NCBI GenBank assembly: GCA_900320225.1
Contig: ONRL01000106.1
Span: 1 to 34,308, forward strand
Direction: 5' to 3'
From: an uncultured Lentisphaerota bacterium
GTDB taxonomy: Bacteria; Verrucomicrobiota; Kiritimatiellia; RFP12; UBA1067
Length of the DNA stretch: 34,308 nucleotides
Under the pieces are notes generated by a model. It worked only from the letters and a program-made list of their open reading frames with translations, was not told the origin of the DNA and made no database searches. A program made the translations under genes and the position numbers. Below are positions 1-8,047 of this stretch, in pieces (the stretch's first letter is position 1; each line of letters begins with the position of its first letter).

Positions 1-1017
1 ATGCGCGCGCTCGAGTCGGCGCAGGAGCTCGGGCCGACCATCACCGACGTGGAGGTGCGCCGCACGCGCAACATCAAGGGCAACACCGCGGCGTTCTACA
101 TCGACGACGTGATCTTCGTGTTCCGCGAACTCGCCCGCAACAGGCCGAAGTCCTGCTGGAGCCACCCGCTCTTCTCCGCCTTCAAGGAGGCGCACGAGAA
201 GTACGGGCTCAAGGCGCAGTTCAACATTTTCTACCGCAACGATTTCTACTACGGCGCGCGCGGCGCGGAGTTCACGCTCAAGGACATGCCCGACACGTGG
301 CGCGACGAGTTCCAGTCCGCCAAGGACTGGCTCCGCTTCGGCTTCCACTCCTACTCCGAGTTCCCCGACTACCCGTGGATCAACGCCGACTACGACGACG
401 TCAAGTTCACGTGGGACCTCCTCACGCGCGAGGTCGCGCGCTTCGCGGGGCCCGGCATGTTCGCGAAGGCCGTCACGCCGCACTGGGGACCGATGTCGAA
501 GGAGGGGTGCGTGGCGCTCAAGGACTGCGGCGCCAAGGCGATCTGGTGCTCGGGCGGCAAGCGCTACGCCTACAACGGCGACCGGACGATCCTGCCTTAC
601 GGCCATGGCATGCGCATCGAGAACAACCGCAAGCTGGAGACGGCCATGTTCTGGCGTCCGGGCGGCGGCGACGACATTAGCGTGTCCGCGTGCGGCTACA
701 ACCACCTGATGCCTGAGCAGCTCGCCGTCACGCACGGCACGTATAACTGGTTCCATGACAAGGCGACGGGATGCAACTTCATGTCGTTCCACAGCGGCGC
801 GCCGTGCCTCAACCTCTACCGGCTCGAGGACATCCCCGCGCGCATGCGCTTGGCCCTCGGCAAGGAGTTCCTGGTCCACGCGACCCACGAGGAGTACTGG
901 TTCAAGGACTACTTCGCCTACCAGCCCGACTCGCGCGAGAAGCTGCTGACCGCGGTCAAGATGGTGCACGACGCGGGCTACACGTATTCCTTCATCGAAG
1001 ACAAGATCGACTGGTAA
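1..1017 (+). CDS. NodB-fold polysaccharide deacetylase-like protein, possibly 5'-truncated
   Basis: A 338-residue reading frame begins with the first base of the window, so the true start may lie upstream; no signal peptide is seen. Features of the NodB/CE4 barrel are visible: an Asp-Asp pair in FYIDDV (residues 33-38, the usual catalytic/metal Asp position), GFHSYSEFPDY (114-124) in the place of the metal-binding histidine motif, and a later TPHWG segment resembling the active-site loop. CE4 enzymes remove N- or O-acetyl groups from polysaccharides. The second histidine of the usual HxxxH motif is replaced by Glu120, so metal binding may differ or activity may be lost. The gene ends 28 bp before the aminotransferase gene and is probably co-transcribed, which would fit surface-sugar or amino-sugar metabolism. 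The fold is fairly secure and the activity is not. Confidence 0.6.
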   Translation: MRALESAQELGPTITDVEVRRTRNIKGNTAAFYIDDVIFVFRELARNRPKSCWSHPLFSAFKEAHEKYGLKAQFNIFYRNDFYYGARGAEFTLKDMPDTWRDEFQSAKDWLRFGFHSYSEFPDYPWINADYDDVKFTWDLLTREVARFAGPGMFAKAVTPHWGPMSKEGCVALKDCGAKAIWCSGGKRYAYNGDRTILPYGHGMRIENNRKLETAMFWRPGGGDDISVSACGYNHLMPEQLAVTHGTYNWFHDKATGCNFMSFHSGAPCLNLYRLEDIPARMRLALGKEFLVHATHEEYWFKDYFAYQPDSREKLLTAVKMVHDAGYTYSFIEDKIDW

Positions 1018-1045
1018 CGCGGTCGGAAAAAGAAAGGTCGAGAAT

Positions 1046-2368
1046 ATGGGCAACGAATCAAGCGACTTCCGGTACAACACGGGCGACACGAAGGTCCCGT
1101 GGGCGGCCGTAGGCGAGAACTACAACGCGGCCGACACGTTCGAGTTCGTGAAGTTCCTGATGCAGGGCAAGGGGGCAAAGTACAACGCGGCGCTCAGGGA
1201 CGTGAAGGCCGCCATCGCCGCGCTCGGCAAGGTGTCAGCGCCGCCCGGCAAGCTCTCCATGGGCGACAAGGTCGCCGAGGTGGAGAAGGCCATCGACCAG
1301 TATCTCGGCGTGGAGGAGGGGAGTTCGCTCTTCGTCTCGAACTGCACGGCGGCGCTGGAGCTCGGCTACCGCTACGCGGGCGTGGGGCCGGGCGACGAGG
1401 TGATCGTGCCGACGAACACGTTCATCGCGACGGTGGCGTATCCGCTCTCGGTCGGCGCGAAGCTCGTCTTCGCCGACGTCGACCCGCGCACCGTCAACAT
1501 GGACCCGAAGGACGTCGCGCGCAAGATCACGCGGAAGACGAAGATCATCGTCCCCGTGCACATCGGCGGCTATCCCTGCGACATGGACGCGATCATGAAG
1601 GTCGCGAAGAAGCGCGACATCGTCGTGATGGAGGACGCGGCGCACGGCTTCGGCGGCGAGTACAAGGGGCGCAAGCTCGGCACGATCGGGCACTTCGGCT
1701 GCTTCTCGACGCACGAGGTCAAGAACTGCACGTCGCTCGGCGAGGGCGGCATCTTCGTCTCGAATGTGCCGGAGTACCGCGCGGAGGCGCGTCGCGCGCG
1801 CTTCCTGGGCGTCGACTTCTCGTCGAAGATCAAGAACTGGCTCTACAACGTCTCGCTCATCAAGGGCAAGGGACGGGTCCGGTACCAGGCGAGCAACAAC
1901 GCGTCCGTCACCGAAATCCAGGCGCTCGGGCTCCTGCTGCAGATCAAGCGCTACGACCGCATCCTGCGCGAGCGCACGCGCCTCGCGACGTACGTCACGA
2001 AGCGTCTGTCGAAGATTCCCGGCGTGATGCCGCAGCTCCTGGGCGACGCGAAGGTCAAGCCGACGTTCCACCTCTACCAGCTGCAGATCGACCCGAAGGT
2101 CTGCGGGGGCACGGTGCAGACGCTGAAGGCGAAGCTGGAGGAGAAGGGCGTCACGAACATCCCGCACTTCGGTCCGATCTACCGCTTCAGCGCGGCCATC
2201 GGCAAGGGGTTCGACGAGAAGAAGATCGCGGCGACCTGCCCCGTGACGGAGAAGGTGTTCGACGAGCGCTACACGCACCTGCCGATCTACGGGCTCACGA
2301 AGGAGCAGGTCGACTTCATGGTCGACGCGATCGCCGCCTCCGTGGCCGAGATGAAGGCCGGGAAGTAG
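1046..2368 (+). CDS. DegT/DnrJ/EryC1/StrS-family PLP-dependent aminotransferase
   Basis: This 440-residue protein belongs to the fold-type I sugar aminotransferases, which transaminate keto-sugars such as NDP-keto-deoxyhexoses or related cyclitols. Visible motifs are NCTAAL (99-104, phosphate-binding turn), PGDEVIVPTNTF (115-126), EDAAHGFGGEYKGRKLG (196-212, the Asp that binds the pyridine nitrogen) and FSTHEVKNCTSLGEGG (220-235), where Lys226 is the predicted PLP lysine. The motif normally reads FSFHxxKN, so THEVKN is a slight variant. The N-terminal 70 residues are longer than in most relatives. The ATG at 1046 follows a purine-rich AAAGG. The stop codon lies inside a palindromic repeat (2365-2395). 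The sugar substrate cannot be told from the sequence. Confidence 0.9.
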   Translation: MGNESSDFRYNTGDTKVPWAAVGENYNAADTFEFVKFLMQGKGAKYNAALRDVKAAIAALGKVSAPPGKLSMGDKVAEVEKAIDQYLGVEEGSSLFVSNCTAALELGYRYAGVGPGDEVIVPTNTFIATVAYPLSVGAKLVFADVDPRTVNMDPKDVARKITRKTKIIVPVHIGGYPCDMDAIMKVAKKRDIVVMEDAAHGFGGEYKGRKLGTIGHFGCFSTHEVKNCTSLGEGGIFVSNVPEYRAEARRARFLGVDFSSKIKNWLYNVSLIKGKGRVRYQASNNASVTEIQALGLLLQIKRYDRILRERTRLATYVTKRLSKIPGVMPQLLGDAKVKPTFHLYQLQIDPKVCGGTVQTLKAKLEEKGVTNIPHFGPIYRFSAAIGKGFDEKKIAATCPVTEKVFDERYTHLPIYGLTKEQVDFMVDAIAASVAEMKAGK

Positions 2369-2395
2369 CGGCGCGCGCGGGGCGCGCGCCCTACC
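2365..2395. repeat. REP-like palindrome at the DegT gene end
   Basis: This 31-bp hairpin has GTAG at its outer left edge and CTAC at its outer right edge, with 10-bp arms of alternating GC around a 1-nt centre and one unpaired C. It overlaps the DegT stop codon (2366-2368) and fills the space between two converging genes, so it might also help end transcription, although no T-tract follows. It matches the copy at 5705-5735 at 28 of 31 positions. Confidence 0.7.
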
Positions 2396-2398
2396 GGG

Positions 2399-4794
2399 TC
2401 AGCGTGCCTCCTCGATGAGGTCGGCCATCGCGTCGCGCCAGCGGAGGACGGCGGCGGGGTCGCCCGTGAACTGCGTCATGGACTGCATCACGTCGCCGGG
2501 CACCGCGAGGAGCTCTTTCGCCTTGCGGACCCAAGCATCGTCGGGAGGGACGCGCTCCTGCGCGTCCGCGGTCGCAACAAGTTGCGACCCTCCCGTTGCG
2601 GTCGCGCAGGAGCGCGACCCTCCCGTGCGGGCTTTGAGCTTGCGCTCAAGTTCGAGGGCGTAGGCGAAGTCCTCGAGGCCGTCGCGGAAGTTCTCGAGAC
2701 GCACCGTGGGCAGGGGGGTGCCGTCGGGGCCCACGCATGTCCAGCTGCCGTCGCCGTGGTAGCGCGTCCAGCTGCGCGGATCCCAGTCGGTGAAGGGTCC
2801 GGAGGTGATGCAGCGCTTCGAGTTCCAGATCGTGATCTGGTAGTAGAGGAAGCCATCGGGACGCTGCCGTGCGGTCTCCGCGCCCATGAGGACGCGTCCC
2901 TCGATCGCGGGGCACTCGATGAACATGTTCGCCTGCGGCGCGTGGGGCCCGCAGCAGATGTACCACCACACCTGGTGTCCGGCGGCGCGCGACTTCGCGG
3001 CCTTCTCGGGATCGAACTTCGGCGTGAGCGGCGTGAACCAGTCCATCACGTCGAGCGGAGTGCCCACGCCGAACTCGTGGTCGTACGCGGTCGTGGAGAT
3101 CGGCACGCCGGGCAGTTCCTCCTTGAGAATCTCCACGCAGCGGCGGATGTTGCCGAACCAGTTCGTGGCGATCTCGTCGCACCCGTAGACGTAGGCGTGG
3201 TCGAGGATGCCGAGCTCCTTCGCCTTCGCATAGGCTTCCTTGAGCTGCTTGACGCCTCCGCGCCGCCGGTGAAGTAGTGCCAGTAGCCGAGGTTGAAGCG
3301 GTCGAGGCGGCCCTGCTCTTTCAGGCGGCGAAGCACGTCCCAGTGGATGTCGCCGCCGTGGTAGAGGCTGTCCATCGTGATGTAGTAGTCGGCGAGGAAA
3401 TCGCCCCATTCAAGCTCGTGCTTGCGCCAGAGGTTGCCGGGGAATTCGGGGTCATTGCGGAGCTTCGCGTTGACGGCCTGCTCCTCGGGCGTGGCGAACT
3501 GCGCACTTGGTCCGGGCGAGAACGTGATGGCCATCGGCAGCGGGGACTTCTTCGGCACGGCGAAGTCGTTCACGCGCACGCGGAAAGGAATGCGGTAGGG
3601 GGCGACGCCGTCGGCCGAGACGGTGAGCGTGCCGGCGTAGACGCCGGCGGGCTGCGTTTCGGGACAGTGCACGCGGATCCAGAAGCTCTGCGCGTCCGTG
3701 TCCACCACCTTGACGCCGTCGAGGAAGTTGAGGATCGGGTCGGGCCACCAGCCCGTGGGGGCGTTCGTGGTGGCGCGCACCCAGCCGGGCGCGGCGTTTG
3801 TGGCGTTCCAGCAGCCCACGCGGTAGGGGGCCTTGCGCACGGTGTGGACGTAGCCCACCACGTCGCACGCCACGTTCGCGGCGGCGAAGACCGTCCCGTC
3901 GGCGCGGCGGAGGTCGGAGACGCGCACGCGCACGTTCTTGAGGTCGTGGTCGCCGGGCGCCACGACCACCTGCACGCTCTCGCGCTCGTTGCGGGCGAGA
4001 CGCACCGTCGCCTCGGTGGCGGCCGTAGCGGGGATGGCGTCGCCGCGCGGCAGCACCTTCACCATCGAGGAGGCGAGGCCTACGCACATCTTGGAGGTGT
4101 CCTGTCCGGCCTTGAGGCAGGCCTCGCGGAAGTTGCAGTACGCGCGCAGGTGGGCGCGTGCGGCTTCAAACTCGCTTTTGGCGGCGGTGGCCTCGGACGC
4201 CGCCTGCGAGAGGAAGGGCAGGATGTCGCGTCCCACGCACGGGCCGTCCGGCACGGGCAGCGGCTCGCCTTTCTTGAGGAGCGTGATGCGGTCGATGAAC
4301 ACGCGCACGTCGCGGGGGTTGGAGAGGAAGAGGTGGACGCGCCCGACGTTGTTCGGCTTGCACGTCTTGGGCCAGTCGCGGAGCGGGATGACCCACTGGG
4401 TATAACCGCGCGCCGGGAGGGAGGTGTGGGCGTTGAGGCCGTTCTGGACGCGTCCCTCGGGCGGGCAGATGAAGGTGGAGAGGGAGTCGCCGCCCTCGCC
4501 GATGCTGACGAGGTCGATCACGAGGCGGTCGTAGCCGCGCCAGTCCTTCACGGACGAGTCCAGGTTGAAGCTCGGCCATTCGTCGAGTCCCTTGCGCCAG
4601 GGACCGCTCTTGAAGAAGAGGGCGTGCTGTCCGGAGGTGGCGAAGGCGTTCGTCACGCAGATCGTGCGGTCGTGGGCGAAGCGGCGGGGTGCGGCTTTCC
4701 GCTCGGCGTCGCTTTCGAAGTCGAACAGCGTGACGGCGCCGTGCGCGGCGGTGCAGGCGGCCATCAGAAGGGCCGTGGTCAGGATATGTTTCAT
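2399..4794 (-). CDS. GH123-like (DUF4091) secreted glycosidase, frameshifted
   Basis: The gene starts at the ATG complementary to 4792-4794, with AGGAG (4801-4805) 6 nt upstream, and opens with a signal peptide (MKHILTTALLMAACTAAHG). About 210 residues of beta-sandwich and linker follow, then the GH123-type N-terminal region and the catalytic barrel. GH123 enzymes are beta-N-acetylgalactosaminidases that use an adjacent Asp-Glu pair; here it is YGCDE, encoded at 3173-3178. The reading frame breaks near 3250-3277: the first part runs through NLGYWHYFTGGAEA, and the second resumes in another frame at VKQLKEAYAKAKELG. From memory of the family, several residues are also missing at that point. 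As written, the frameshift removes the catalytic pair, so the product would be inactive unless this is an assembly error. A block of palindromes (2542-2625) adds about 25 in-frame codons near the C-terminus. Confidence 0.8.
2542..2625. repeat. Cluster of three REP-like palindromes inside the GH123-like gene
   Basis: Three GC-rich hairpins stand side by side. Read on the minus (coding) strand, two direct units have the form GGAG followed by a GGTCGC stem: one with arms GGTCGCGC/GCGCGACC around TCCT, the other with GGTCGCAAC/GTTGCGACC around TT. The third, at 2542-2571, is an inverted copy of the first in which one base pair of the stem has changed on both sides. Mixed orientation is typical of BIME arrays. 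The block is read in frame and encodes a low-complexity Gly/Ser/Ala/Thr-rich stretch near the protein's C-terminus. Confidence 0.75.
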
Positions 4795-4825
4795 ATTGGG
4801 CTCCTGTTTGGTTTGGACGGCGTGT

Positions 4826-4855
4826 ATTCTAGCCGATTTCGGCCGAACCTGTCAA
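4826..4855 (-). promoter_or_regulatory. Promoter of the GH123-like gene
   Basis: On the minus strand a consensus -35 TTGACA (4850-4855) is followed after 18 nt by TAGAAT (4826-4831). The leader would be about 25 nt and contains AGGAG. This is the one promoter of the window with a perfect -35, and also the one without TG in front of the -10. Confidence 0.75.
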
Positions 4856-4878
4856 CTGCCGCGGCAGGGGAATGAGGC

Positions 4879-4907
4879 TTTCATGTTGGGGTGCCGTTTG
4901 GTATAAT
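4879..4907 (+). promoter_or_regulatory. Promoter of the GH78-like gene, extended -10
   Basis: TATAAT at 4902-4907 is preceded directly by TTTGG, giving an extended -10. A weak -35 TTTCAT lies 17 nt upstream (4879-4884). It diverges from the promoter at 4826-4855; the two -10 boxes point away from each other about 70 bp apart. The leader of about 29 nt carries AAGAGG. Confidence 0.75.
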
Positions 4908-4942
4908 CTTCGCGTTGTTTCAACCACAAACAAGAGGTGATG

Positions 4943-7171
4943 ATGAAAAGAGCAGTGTGTGCCGCCGTCGCGCTGGGCGTGTTGGCGGGATTCGCAGGGC
5001 CGTCCTTCCAGACGGCGTTGCCGGTGTGGCCGGAGGGCCGCGCCACGCGCATGAACGACTTCGTAGAGTTCCGGGCGTCCTTCGACGCGAAGGCCGGCGA
5101 GAGGCCGTTCCTGCGCGTGACGGGTTCGTCCGTGTACAGGATCCGCCTGAACGGCGCATTCGCGGGGTATGGTCCGGCGCGCGCGGCGAAGGGATTCTTC
5201 CGCGTGGACGAATGGCCGCTCGCGGCGCGCGAGGGACGAAACGACCTGGCGATCGAGGTCTCCGCCTACAACTGCAACAATTATTACATCGCCGAGTGGC
5301 CCGGCTTCCTGCAGGCGGAGGTCGTCGCGGACGGCCGCGTGCTCGCGGCGACGGGACGCGACTTCGGCGCGTGCGAGACCCCGCGCGTGACGAAGTGCTC
5401 GCGTTACAGCTTCCAGCGCGCGTTCGGCGAAGCGTACAAGTTGGCGCTCGGCTGGAAGGGCGAGCCGCTGACGCTCGGCGTGCAGCCCGCCGTGCCCCTT
5501 GTTGAGCGCATCGCGCCACTGCCGGATTTCCCCGTGACGAAGCTCGGCGCGCCGATCGCGTCGACGAAGGTGCGGCGCAAGGACGAGATCAAGTACCGCC
5601 CGATCCGATCTGTGGACAACCCCGAGCCGACGTTCAAACTGTACGAGGCGAAGACGTTGGACGTGAACATCTGGCGCGAGCTGCAGCATGTGGAGACGCT
5701 GGATGTAGCGGCGCGCTCGGCGAGCGCGCCCTACCAGATGGCGGACGGGAACGGGTTGGTTTTCGACGTAGGCTTCAACGAGTCCGGTTTCCCCGGGCTC
5801 ACCGTCTCCTGCACGAAGCCGGGTCGTCTCTGGATGGCGTTTGACGAGATCCTCCAGGACGGCAAGGTGAACCCGCTCCGCTACGGCGTGGCGAACGGCA
5901 TCGTGTGGGACTTGCAGCCGGGCCGCTACGCGCTGGAGGCGTTTGAGCCGTACACGTTCCGCTACCTGCACGTGTTCGCGCTCGGCGGCGACTTCCAGGT
6001 CGAGGCGCCCTACATGCGCGGCTACAAGAACCCCGACGCGAAGAAGGCGAAGTTCCGCGCGTCGGATCCCGACCTCGAGGAGATCTTCAACGCCGCGCGC
6101 GAGACGTTCGCGCAGAACGCCGTGGACGTGTTCACGGACTGCCCGAGCCGCGAGCGCGCGGGCTGGCTGTGCGACAGCTTCTTCACGGGCCGGTGCAACC
6201 TCCTCTTCACGGGCAACACGGACCTCGAGCGCCTGTTCATCCAGAACTTCCTGCTGCCGAAGTCGTTCCCCGAGCTGCCCGACGGCGCGCTTCCGATGTG
6301 CTATCCCTCCGACCACCCCAACCACAACTTCATCCCGAACTGGGCGATGTGGTTCGTGATCGAGCTGGACGAGTACCTCGTGCGCAGCGGCGACCGCGCG
6401 ACGGTGGACGCGCTCAAGCCGCGTCTCGTGAAGCTGGTCGACTACCTCAAGACGTTCCGCAACTTGGACGGTCTCCTCGAGAAGCTGCCGGCGTGGATCT
6501 TCGTGGAGTGGAGCGAGGCCAACAAGCTGGTGCGGGACGTCAACTACCCGTCCAACATGACGTGGGCCGAGGTGCTCGACTGCATGGACCGCCTCTACGG
6601 CATGCCGGAGCTCGCCGCCGAGGCACGCCAGGTGCGCGAGACGATCCGGAAGCAGTCGTGGAACGGAACGTGGTTCTGCGACAACGCCGTGCGCCAGAAG
6701 GACGGCACGCTCAAGCTGAGCGGCAAGTGCACGGAGACGTGCCAGTACTACGCGTTCTTCATGCACACGGCGACGCCCGAGACGCATCCCGCGCTGTGGA
6801 AGACGCTCGTGGAGGACTTCGGTCCGCAGCGCCGAGAGACGAAGAAGCATCCCGAGATCTATCCCGCCAACGCGTTCATCGGCAACTACCTGCGCCTCGA
6901 CCTGCTCGGCCGCGCGGGCCTCGGCAAGCAGATCCTCCGCGAGACGAAGGGCTACTTCAAGTACATGGCCGACCGCACGGGCACGCTCTGGGAGAACGAC
7001 ACGCCGCACGCGAGCTGCAACCACGGCTTCGCGAGCCACGCGGCGGTGTTCTACGTGCGCGACGTGCTCGGCGTGAAGCCGGGCGGCGAGCTCGTGGTCA
7101 CGCGCCGTCTCGAGAAGGGCCGTCCCGTGCATGCGTGCCGCCTCCCTTCGGGGTGGCGCGCCGTCCGTTGA
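4943..7171 (+). CDS. GH78-like alpha-L-rhamnosidase, secreted
   Basis: Three start codons follow one another at 4937 (GTG), 4940 and 4943 (ATG). 4943 is preferred because AGAGG (4933-4937) then lies 5 nt upstream and the protein opens with a clean signal peptide (MKRAVCAAVALGVLAGFAG). An N-terminal beta-sandwich with a carbohydrate-binding look (LNGAFAGYGPARAAKGFFRVDEW) is followed by an (alpha/alpha)6 barrel. The GH78 signature DCPSRERAGWLCDS (bases 6137-6178) supplies the Asp, Glu and Asp that line the active site, and LWENDTPHASCNHGFASH near the end supplies the likely catalytic Glu. The enzyme should release terminal L-rhamnose from glycans outside the cytoplasm. The C-terminal domain is short compared with classical GH78. 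A palindrome at 5705-5735 is read in frame between the N-terminal and catalytic parts. Confidence 0.85.
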   Translation: MKRAVCAAVALGVLAGFAGPSFQTALPVWPEGRATRMNDFVEFRASFDAKAGERPFLRVTGSSVYRIRLNGAFAGYGPARAAKGFFRVDEWPLAAREGRNDLAIEVSAYNCNNYYIAEWPGFLQAEVVADGRVLAATGRDFGACETPRVTKCSRYSFQRAFGEAYKLALGWKGEPLTLGVQPAVPLVERIAPLPDFPVTKLGAPIASTKVRRKDEIKYRPIRSVDNPEPTFKLYEAKTLDVNIWRELQHVETLDVAARSASAPYQMADGNGLVFDVGFNESGFPGLTVSCTKPGRLWMAFDEILQDGKVNPLRYGVANGIVWDLQPGRYALEAFEPYTFRYLHVFALGGDFQVEAPYMRGYKNPDAKKAKFRASDPDLEEIFNAARETFAQNAVDVFTDCPSRERAGWLCDSFFTGRCNLLFTGNTDLERLFIQNFLLPKSFPELPDGALPMCYPSDHPNHNFIPNWAMWFVIELDEYLVRSGDRATVDALKPRLVKLVDYLKTFRNLDGLLEKLPAWIFVEWSEANKLVRDVNYPSNMTWAEVLDCMDRLYGMPELAAEARQVRETIRKQSWNGTWFCDNAVRQKDGTLKLSGKCTETCQYYAFFMHTATPETHPALWKTLVEDFGPQRRETKKHPEIYPANAFIGNYLRLDLLGRAGLGKQILRETKGYFKYMADRTGTLWENDTPHASCNHGFASHAAVFYVRDVLGVKPGGELVVTRRLEKGRPVHACRLPSGWRAVR
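5705..5735. repeat. REP-like palindrome in frame inside the GH78-like gene
   Basis: This second copy of the 2365-2395 element has outer GTAG/CTAC, perfect 10-bp arms (GGCGCGCTCG/CGAGCGCGCC) around one G, and one unpaired C. It is read in frame as VAARSASAPY, in what should be a linker. One of the three differences from the first copy is a T:A pair replacing a G:C pair, so pairing is kept. Confidence 0.75.
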
Positions 7172-7235
7172 CGCATGCAAAAGGCTGGACTGGCATTTCA
7201 CGTCCCCGGTCATTCCAGCGGTCGCAGAATTATGG

Positions 7236-7241
7236 TATACT
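7236..7241 (+). promoter_or_regulatory. Extended -10 of the LRR lipoprotein gene
   Basis: TATACT is preceded by TATGG. Only 7 nt separate it from the ATG at 7249, so the predicted transcription start coincides with the start codon. No good -35 is seen. Confidence 0.7.
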
Positions 7242-7248
7242 ATTGCCC

Positions 7249-8037
7249 ATGAAACACTGTCTTCTGATTTTGGTGGCGGCGTGCCTCGCGTGCGCCGGGT
7301 GCTTTGACAACCACAGCCGGCCGGCCGACGTCCTCACGGTCACGTCGCTCGACGCGCTCGCCGCGACGAACCGCGCCGAGGTCGTGCGCCTCTTCCTGCG
7401 CGGCGCGCCGCGTCCCGTCACGGACGCCGATCTTGAAGGACTCTCCGACTCGGCATTGAGGCAACTCGACCTTTCCGAGCTGAACCTTGAGAAGGTGCCG
7501 GAGGCCGTGTGGCGCCTGAAGGGACTCACGTCGTTCTGGTTCGCGCGCAACAAGCTCGTGTCGATTCCGGACGGCGTCGCCCAGCTCCCCGATTTGACCT
7601 ATCTCAACCTCGACGGCAATGCCGTCACGAACGTGTCCGATTCCCTCGCGGGCGCCGTGAAGCTTCGCTGGCTGCGTCTCAACGAGAACAAGCTCCGCGA
7701 GATTCCGGCCTCGCTTTCCGCGCTCAAGGACATGCGCCGGATCTACCTGCGCAAGAACCTGCTGACCTCCGTTCCCGAGGTCGCACGGGAATGGCCCGAG
7801 CTGGAAGACCTCGTCCTCGACGACAACGCCATCACCGCCGTGCCGGACTGGGTGGGCACGGGCCTGCCGAAGCTCAAGTCGCTCTCGCTGAAGGGATGCC
7901 CGATCACCCGCTTGCCGGGCGATCTCTCCGGCCTGCGCGGGTTGACCACGCTCAACGTGGCCAACTGCCCGTTCCCTTCGGAGGAGGTCGAGCGCATCCG
8001 CAAGGCCCTCGGCGACAACGTCGCCATCTTGTTCTAG
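7249..8037 (+). CDS. Leucine-rich-repeat lipoprotein
   Basis: This 262-residue protein has a lipoprotein-type signal peptide ending in LACAGC, with Cys18 as the probable lipidated residue; Cys at -3 of the lipobox is unusual. After a spacer of about 60 residues come roughly seven repeats of about 23 residues with the bacterial pattern LxxLxLxxNxLxxIPxx, for example LTYLNLDGNAVTNVSDSL and LEDLVLDDNAITAVPDWV. Such proteins form a curved surface for protein binding; there is no catalytic domain. No Shine-Dalgarno sequence is present, in line with the promoter position. The stop codon overlaps the AGGAG of the next gene, so the two are probably translated from one mRNA. The partner is unknown. 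Confidence 0.85.
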   Translation: MKHCLLILVAACLACAGCFDNHSRPADVLTVTSLDALAATNRAEVVRLFLRGAPRPVTDADLEGLSDSALRQLDLSELNLEKVPEAVWRLKGLTSFWFARNKLVSIPDGVAQLPDLTYLNLDGNAVTNVSDSLAGAVKLRWLRLNENKLREIPASLSALKDMRRIYLRKNLLTSVPEVAREWPELEDLVLDDNAITAVPDWVGTGLPKLKSLSLKGCPITRLPGDLSGLRGLTTLNVANCPFPSEEVERIRKALGDNVAILF

Positions 8038-8047
8038 GAGACCGCAC

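Noticed and set aside
2365-2395. Hairpin between converging genes considered as a bidirectional terminator only
   Set aside because: No T-tracts flank it, and a near-identical copy lies inside the GH78 coding region, so it is better explained as a repeat; a terminating effect is still possible.
7131-7179. 8-bp inverted repeat (GCATGCGT / ACGCATGC) around the GH78 gene end, considered as a terminator
   Set aside because: The 33-nt spacing, short arms and absence of a T-run make it weak.
4829-7213. A 794-codon open frame on the minus strand
   Set aside because: It is antisense to the GH78-like gene, has low-complexity Arg/Val/Leu/Glu composition, and shows no family match.
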